From positions 96,535,388 to 96,599,387 of the forward strand of contig NC_084828.1 of assembly GCF_033115175.1 (NCBI RefSeq): 64,000 nt of DNA, written 5' to 3'. Made by a program: the position numbers and the translations under genes. The DNA is from Lepus europaeus. Its lineage: Eukaryota; Chordata; Mammalia; Lagomorpha; Leporidae. Numbering within the stretch: position 1 is the first letter of the stretch; every line of letters starts with the position of its first letter. The notes below the pieces were generated by a model. It was not told the DNA's origin. It saw nothing but the letters and a program-made list of their open reading frames with translations, and searched no databases. This document shows positions 58,893-64,000 of this stretch, piece after piece.

Positions 58893-59214
58893 TTTCCTTT
58901 AAAGATTTATTTATATAATTGAAAGGCAGAGTTACAGAGAGGAAGAGAGAGAGAGAATCTTCTATCCACTGTTTTACTCCCAAATGGCTGCTAGGCCTGG
59001 AGCTGGGCTGATCTGAAGCCAGGAGCCAGAAGCTTTTTCTGGGTCTCCATGCAGGTGCAGGGGCCCAAGGACTTGAGCCATCTTCTACTGCTTTCTAAGC
59101 CATAGCAGAGACCTCGATAGGAAGTGGAGCAGCCGGACTTCCTACCGGCAGCCATATGGGATGCTGGCACTGCAGGCAGTGGCTTTACCTGCTAAGCCAC
59201 AGCACCAACCCCAG
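58893..59214 (-). mobile_element. CSINE inside the old L1
   Basis: TTTAAAGATTTATTTATATAATT, ending CCACAGCACCAACCCC. The host L1 text CCAGCAACCACTAATC before and CCAGCAACCACTTATG after shows the duplication. Confidence 0.92.
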
Positions 59215-59307
59215 CAACCACTTATGTTTTTACTAGCTCCGTAGTTTTGACTTTTCCAGAGTGTTGTGTAGTTGGAATCATATCGTGTCTAGCCTTCTCA
59301 TATAGCC

Positions 59308-59664
59308 TTTTTTTTTTAAGTAATACAAACTTCATGTATTTCATATATACAAATTTAGGAGCATAGAGATTCTTCCAACCCTCTCTCCCTCCCTCTTCCA
59401 TTCCCATTCTTATTTTTTTACAAAGACCTAGTTTCAGTTAACTTTATGCACATAAGATGAACCCTACAGTAAGTAGAGCGTTCAAAAAATAGTATGAAGA
59501 AAAAACAAAGAAAAACAAAAAAACATTGTTCCTCAACAGTCAAGACAAGGGCTGTTCAGAATCCTCACATCTCAAAATGTCAATATCACTCCTATAGATT
59601 ACCTTTTAGATACTCTAGTAGTTACTACAGATCAGGGAAAACACATGGTATTTGTCAGACAGCC
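59308..59664 (-). mobile_element. Lagomorph L1 3'-end fragment inserted in the old L1
   Basis: TTTTTTTTTTAAGTAATACAAAC, CATTTCATATATACAAATTTAGG, TCTCCCTCCCTCTTCC, GGGCTGTTCAGAATCCTCAC. Old-L1 text (CATATAGCC... / ...CTTAGTAATATGC) stands on both sides. Confidence 0.65.
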
Positions 59665-60566
59665 TTCTTACCCTTAGTAATATGCATTGATGTTTTCTCC
59701 CAGTCTTTTCATGGATTGAGAGCTCATTTCTTTGTGACAATGAATAATATTCCATTTTCCAGATGTATCAGAATTTATCCCTTTATCTACTAACAAACAT
59801 CTTAATTGTTACTTAATTTTGACAATTATAAATAAAGATGCTATAAACTTTCATGTACAGGTTTTTCTTTGGATATAATTTTTCAATTCATGTGTGTAAA
59901 TTCCAAGGAACGTGATTGCTGGATCATATGATAGAAGTATTTTTAGTTTTGGAAGAGACTACCAAACTGTCTTCCAAAATGGTTATACCATTTTATATTC
60001 CAACCAACAGTGAATGAGGGTTTCTGTTAACTCCAGCATTTGCTATCATCTATGTTTTGGATTTTGATCATTTTCTATCATTTTTGTTTTAATTTGTACT
60101 TTTATTTGATGTTGAATATCTCTTCATCTACTTTTTTCCATCTGCATATCTTCTTTGATAATGTGCTTGTTCATGACTTTTGCCCATTTTTAAATCTAAT
60201 TGTTTATTTCTTATTGTCAAGTTCTGAACAACAGTCTTTTACCAGATGTGCCTTTTGGAAACACTGCCTCTCACTCTGAGACCTGTTTTCTCATTCTCTT
60301 GATACTGCTGTCACAGAGCAGTTTTTTTTTTTTTTATTTCAATGGGGCCCAACTAATTAATTCTTTCCTTCATGGATTGTGCCATACAGTTTATCTAGAT
60401 ATTCTCCTTTGTTATCTTCTAGTTTTGCATACATTTAGGTGTATTATCCATTTTGAGTTAATTTTATGAAAGGGTGTAAAGTTAGTGTGTAGATTTTTTT
60501 TTTTGCCTATGGATGTTTGCTCCATTGTTTAGCCTTCATTGCTTTGTCAAAGATCAGCTGAGTTTA

Positions 60567-60856
60567 GGGCAGACATTTAGCCTAGCAGTTACATCAGTGG
60601 TTAAATTAACCCCATCCTATGTCAGGGTACCTGGTTCACTACCCAACTCTGGCTCGTGGCACCAAATTTCCGCTAATGCAGTCCCTGGAAGTAGCAGTGA
60701 TAACTCAGGCATTTGAGTTCCTGCCACTCATATGGGAAGCCTGGATTGAGTTCCCAGCTCCCAGCTTCTGCCAAGTCAGTCCCAGCCATTGACTGTATTT
60801 GGGGAATAAACTAGCAGATGGGAGTTCTGTCTGTCTAGTCTCGAATTTTTAAAAAG
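60567..60856 (+). mobile_element. CSINE, older subtype
   Basis: AGGGCAGACATTTAGCCTAGC head, GGAAGCCTGGATTGAGTTCC, CTAGCAGATGGGAG. The tail is degraded (CTCGAATTTTTAAAAAGC). Confidence 0.78.
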
Positions 60857-61379
60857 CATTAGTTAAATATATTGATATAGGTCTATTTCTGTGCACTGTA
60901 TTCTGTTTAATTAATCTTTTGTCTATTCTTTCAGCAATACCAAACTGTTTTGATTATGGTGGCTTTTAGTAAGTTTTGAAGTAGGGTCATATCATTCCTC
61001 CAACTTTGTTCTTTTCCTTTATTCTTAAGTTGGCTACTTTGGGTCTTTTGATTTTCTCTATAAACTTTAGAAGCAATTTGTTGGTATCCACAAAATAGTA
61101 TGCTGGTATTTTGATTGGACTCCATTGAATTCATAGATCAAGTTGGGAGAACTGATGTCTTGACAATATTGAGTCTTCTTGTCCATCACCATGTAATATT
61201 TCTCTGTTTTTAGTTCCACTAATTCATTCATTAGAATTTTATAGTGGTCCTCCTAAAGACCATGTACATATTTTATCAGATTTACAGTTAATATTTTGGT
61301 GCTAACGTAAATAGATATTTTGTGTTTTTAATTTCAAATGCCACTTGTTCATTTCTGGTATTGGGAAAAAATTGACTTT

Positions 61380-61694
61380 TTAAAAAATTATTTATTTCAG
61401 AATTATAGAGAGAAAGAGACACAGAGAGAGGGATCTTCCATCTGCTGGTTCACTCCCCAGATGGCCCCAATGACCTGGGGTTGGCCCAGCCCAGCCAGGA
61501 GCCAGGAGCTTCTTCCAGGTCTCCCACATGGGTGGTAGGAGCCAAGGCACTTGGGCCATCTTTCACTGCTTTTTCCCATATCATCAACAAGGAGTTGGAT
61601 TGGAAGTGGAACAGCTGGAATACAAAACAGTGACTATATGGGATGCTAGCATTGTAGGTGGTACCTTTACCCACTATGCCACAATGCTAGCCCC
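61380..61694 (-). mobile_element. CSINE
   Basis: TTTAAAAAATTATTTATTTCAG, ending CCACAATGCTAGCCCC. Confidence 0.9.
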
Positions 61695-62268
61695 TCAAAA
61701 TTATCTTTTATGTATTAATCTTATATTCTGAAATGTTGCTATAATTTTCATTTGTACCAGGAGGATTTTTTAAATAAGTTCATTTGGATTTTCTACATAG
61801 ATAATCAAGTGGTCTGAGAACATAGGCAGTTTTATTTCTTCTTTCCTACTCTATATTCATTTTTATTTCCTTTTCTTAACTTGTTGTATGTAGTATGAGA
61901 TTGGAAAGGAGTGGTGAGAGGGAATGTCTTGTTTTATTCCTAATCTTGGTGAGAAAGCCTCTAGTTTCTCACCATTAAGTATGATATTAACTGTAGAGTT
62001 TTTGTAGATTTCTTTATCATGTTGAGGAAATTTCCCTCTGTTTTTGGTTTATTGAGAGCTTTTATTGTGGATAAATGTTGTGTTCTGTCGAATGCTCTTT
62101 TGCATCTATTGAAATGATCAAATATTTTTCTTCCTTAGCCTATGATATGATGGAGTATATTAATTGATTTTTAAATATTGAACTTGCCTTATACCTGAGG
62201 TAAATTCCACTTCATCATGGTGTACATTCATTTTAAATGTTGTTGGGTTCAACTTGCTAATATTTATT

Positions 62269-62603
62269 TATTTAAAGATTTATTTATTTATTTGACAGAA
62301 TTACACAGATAGAGGAGAGGCAGAGAGAGAGAGAGGTCTTCCATCCGATGGTTCACTCCCCAGTTGGCTACAATGGCTGGAGCTGTGCCAATCCAAAGGC
62401 AGGAGCCAGGAGCCAGGAGCTTCTTCCAGGTCTCCCACGCAGGTGCAGGGGTCCAAGGACTTGGGCCATCTTCCACTGCTATCCCAGGCCATAGCAGGGA
62501 GCTGGATGGGAAGTGGAGCAGCCAGGTCTCGAACTGGCACCCATATGGGATGCCGGTGCTTCAGGCCAGGGCGTTAAACCACTGTGCTACAATGCCCACC
62601 CCA
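62269..62603 (-). mobile_element. CSINE with a perfect 20-bp target duplication
   Basis: TATTTAAAGATTTATTTATTTAT-type start, ending CTACAATGCCCACCCCA. TCAACTTGCTAATATTTATT at 62249-62268 and 62604-62623. Confidence 0.95.
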
Positions 62604-62785
62604 TCAACTTGCTAATATTTATTATTGTGTTGGGGATTGTTACATCTGTCAGTGTTCCTGAGACATACTGATCTATGGTTTTCTTGTAATGTCTTTGTCT
62701 GGTTTGGGTATTAGAATGATGCTCGCTTTAGAGAATGAGTTAAAAAGTATTTTGTTTGATTCTGTCTTTTGAAAGAAATTGTAGG

Positions 62786-63142
62786 GGTTTGGTGCTGTGG
62801 TGTAGTGTGTAAAGCCGCTGCCTGCAGTGCCAGCATCCCATATGGGTGCTAGTTCGAGACCTGGCTGCTCCACTTCCAATCCAGCTCTCTGTTATGGCCT
62901 GGGAAAGCAATAGAAGATGGCCCAAGTCTTGGGCCCCTGCACCCACATGGGAGACCCAGAAGAAGCCCTTGGCTCCTGGCTTCAGATCAGCACAGCTCTG
63001 GCTGTTGCAGCCATCTGAGGAGTGAACCAGCAGATGGGAGACCTCGCTCTCTGTCTCTTTGTCTCCCTCTCTCCTTCTCTCTGTCTTTGCCTCTCTGTAA
63101 CTCTGCCTTCTGAATAAATAAATCTTTTAAAAAGAAAAAAAA
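62786..63142 (+). mobile_element. CSINE, full length
   Basis: GGTTTGGTGCTGTGGTGTAGTG, TGCTAGTTCGAGACCTGG, tail TGAATAAATAAATC. AAAGAAATTGTAGG at 62772-62785 and 63143-63156 flanks it. Confidence 0.95.
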
Positions 63143-63182
63143 AAAGAAATTGTAGGTAATTTGTGTAGTTTTTGACTTAAAT

Positions 63183-63500
63183 TATTTTTTTAAGATTTTT
63201 TTTTGTTGTTTATTTATTTGAGAGGTAGAATTACAGACAGAGAGGGACAGAGAGAAAGGTCTTCCATCTACTGGTTCACTCCCCAAATGTCCACAATGGC
63301 CGGAGCTGGCCTGATCTGAAGCCAGGAGCTTCTTTCGGATTTCCCATATAGGTGCAGGGACTTGGGCCATCTTCTACTGCTTTCCCAGGCCATAACAGAG
63401 AGCTGGATCAGAAGAGGAGCAGCTGGGATACGAACCAGCAGCTGTATGGGATGCCAGCGCTGCAAGCGGAGGCTTAGCCCACTACGCCACAGTGCCAGCC
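63183..63500 (-). mobile_element. CSINE
   Basis: TATTTTTTTAAGATTTTTTTTTG, ending CCACAGTGCCAGCC. TTGACTTAAAT at 63172-63182 and 63501-63511 flanks it. Confidence 0.94.
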
Positions 63501-63740
63501 TTGACTTAAATGTTTTTTTAGGGAAGACATTTTAAGGAAAACACCTCAGGATCTGGTGCTTTCTATTTTGGAAGGTATCAATTATTGATTTTGTTTCTTC
63601 TTTTTAAATAGATAATAGCTGCTTCAGTTGTCCATTTGGCAGGTTGTATCTTTCAAGGAATTGATTGACTTACTCTAGTTATCAAATCTGTGGGCATGGA
63701 ATTGACCGTAATATTCATTTATTGTCCTAATTTAAACATT

Positions 63741-64000
63741 TTTTAAATTTATTTGACAGGTAGAGTTATAGACAGTGAGAGAGAGAGACAGAGAGAAAGG
63801 TCTTCCTTTGCCGTTGGTTCACTCTCCAATGGCCGCCGCGGCCGGCGCATCGCACTGATCCAAAGGCAGGAGCCAGGTGCTTCTCCTGGTCTCCCATGCG
63901 GGTGCAGGGCCCAAGCACTTGGGCCATCCTCCACTGCCCTCCCGGGCCATAGCAGAGAGCTAGACTGGAAGAGGAGCAACCGGGACTAGAACCTGGTGCC
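63741..64000 (-). mobile_element. CSINE, young subtype, cut by the window end
   Basis: TTTTTTAAATTTATTTGACAGG, GCCGTTGGTTCACTCTCCAATGG, CCGCCGCGGCCGGCGCATC. It runs off the window before its head. Confidence 0.93.

Larger units (their letters stand above)
58490..63740 (-). mobile_element. Long antisense LINE-1 (L1M type), 3' UTR and part of ORF2, with later insertions
   Basis: From 58500 the sequence follows the reversed old-L1 3' UTR (CATTATCAACATCCGTGCATC, TTCACTCTTAGTGTTGTAC, GGATTGAGAGCTCATTTCTTTG), then ORF2 in reverse (GTCTATTCTTTCAGCAATACC, AATATTGAGTCTTCTTGTCC, CTTTGTCTGGTTTGGGTATTAG, TCAAGGAATTGATTGACTTAC). It carries many stops and is not functional. Insertions: SINEs at 58893, 60567, 61380, 62269, 62786, 63183 and a lagomorph L1 fragment at 59308. 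Confidence 0.8.

Noticed and set aside
58490..63740. Possible active LINE-1 with coding capacity
   Set aside because: The ORF2 part is full of stops and broken by seven insertions; no intact frame.

Overview
This is mammalian nuclear DNA from a lagomorph, most likely the European rabbit (Oryctolagus cuniculus). The species call rests on about 65 copies, by hand count, of the lagomorph-specific tRNA-derived C-repeat SINE (CSINE). They run from a GGGGCCGGCGCTGTGG-type head through a box-B-like GGTTCGAGTCC to a CT-rich stretch and an (AAATA)n/A tail, and cover roughly a third of the window. Coding exons are short, split by GT-AG introns, and match two neighbours of human 3q27: LAMP3 and MCCC1, both on the + strand here.

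Layout. 1-11.55 kb: the 3' part of LAMP3 (lysosome-associated membrane glycoprotein 3, DC-LAMP). It holds one lumenal exon (1634-1801), the canonical last exon encoding the membrane span and GYQRI tail (9817-9950), and a 3' UTR with a poly(A) signal at 11525. Between them, at 3950-4089, lies a second intact terminal exon in the same phase. It encodes a different transmembrane segment and a GYERM tail, the arrangement that makes the LAMP2A/B/C isoforms, and is the most interesting item in the window. 11.55-20.2 kb: intergenic DNA filled with SINEs and a truncated L1. 20.2-21.2 kb: a CpG-rich TATA-less promoter and exon 1 of MCCC1. 20.66-57.74 kb: MCCC1 exons 1-9, encoding residues 1-319 (mitochondrial targeting sequence, biotin-carboxylase N-domain and start of the ATP-grasp domain). 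57.74-64 kb: MCCC1 intron 9, mostly an old antisense LINE-1 broken by younger insertions. The rest of MCCC1 lies beyond the window.

The two genes are not functionally linked: LAMP3 is a lysosomal membrane protein, and MCCC1 is the biotin-carrying subunit of mitochondrial 3-methylcrotonyl-CoA carboxylase (leucine breakdown). The non-coding DNA records repeated retrotransposition: seven clear SINE-in-SINE nestings, several exact target-site duplications, a pair of same-orientation L1 3' ends flanking the MCCC1 promoter, and remnants of MIR, L2, L1M and DNA transposons. No bacterial features, CRISPR arrays, rRNA or functional tRNA genes were seen. Repeat boundaries were set by eye and may be off by about 5-15 bases; exon boundaries are base-exact where the reading frame confirms them.
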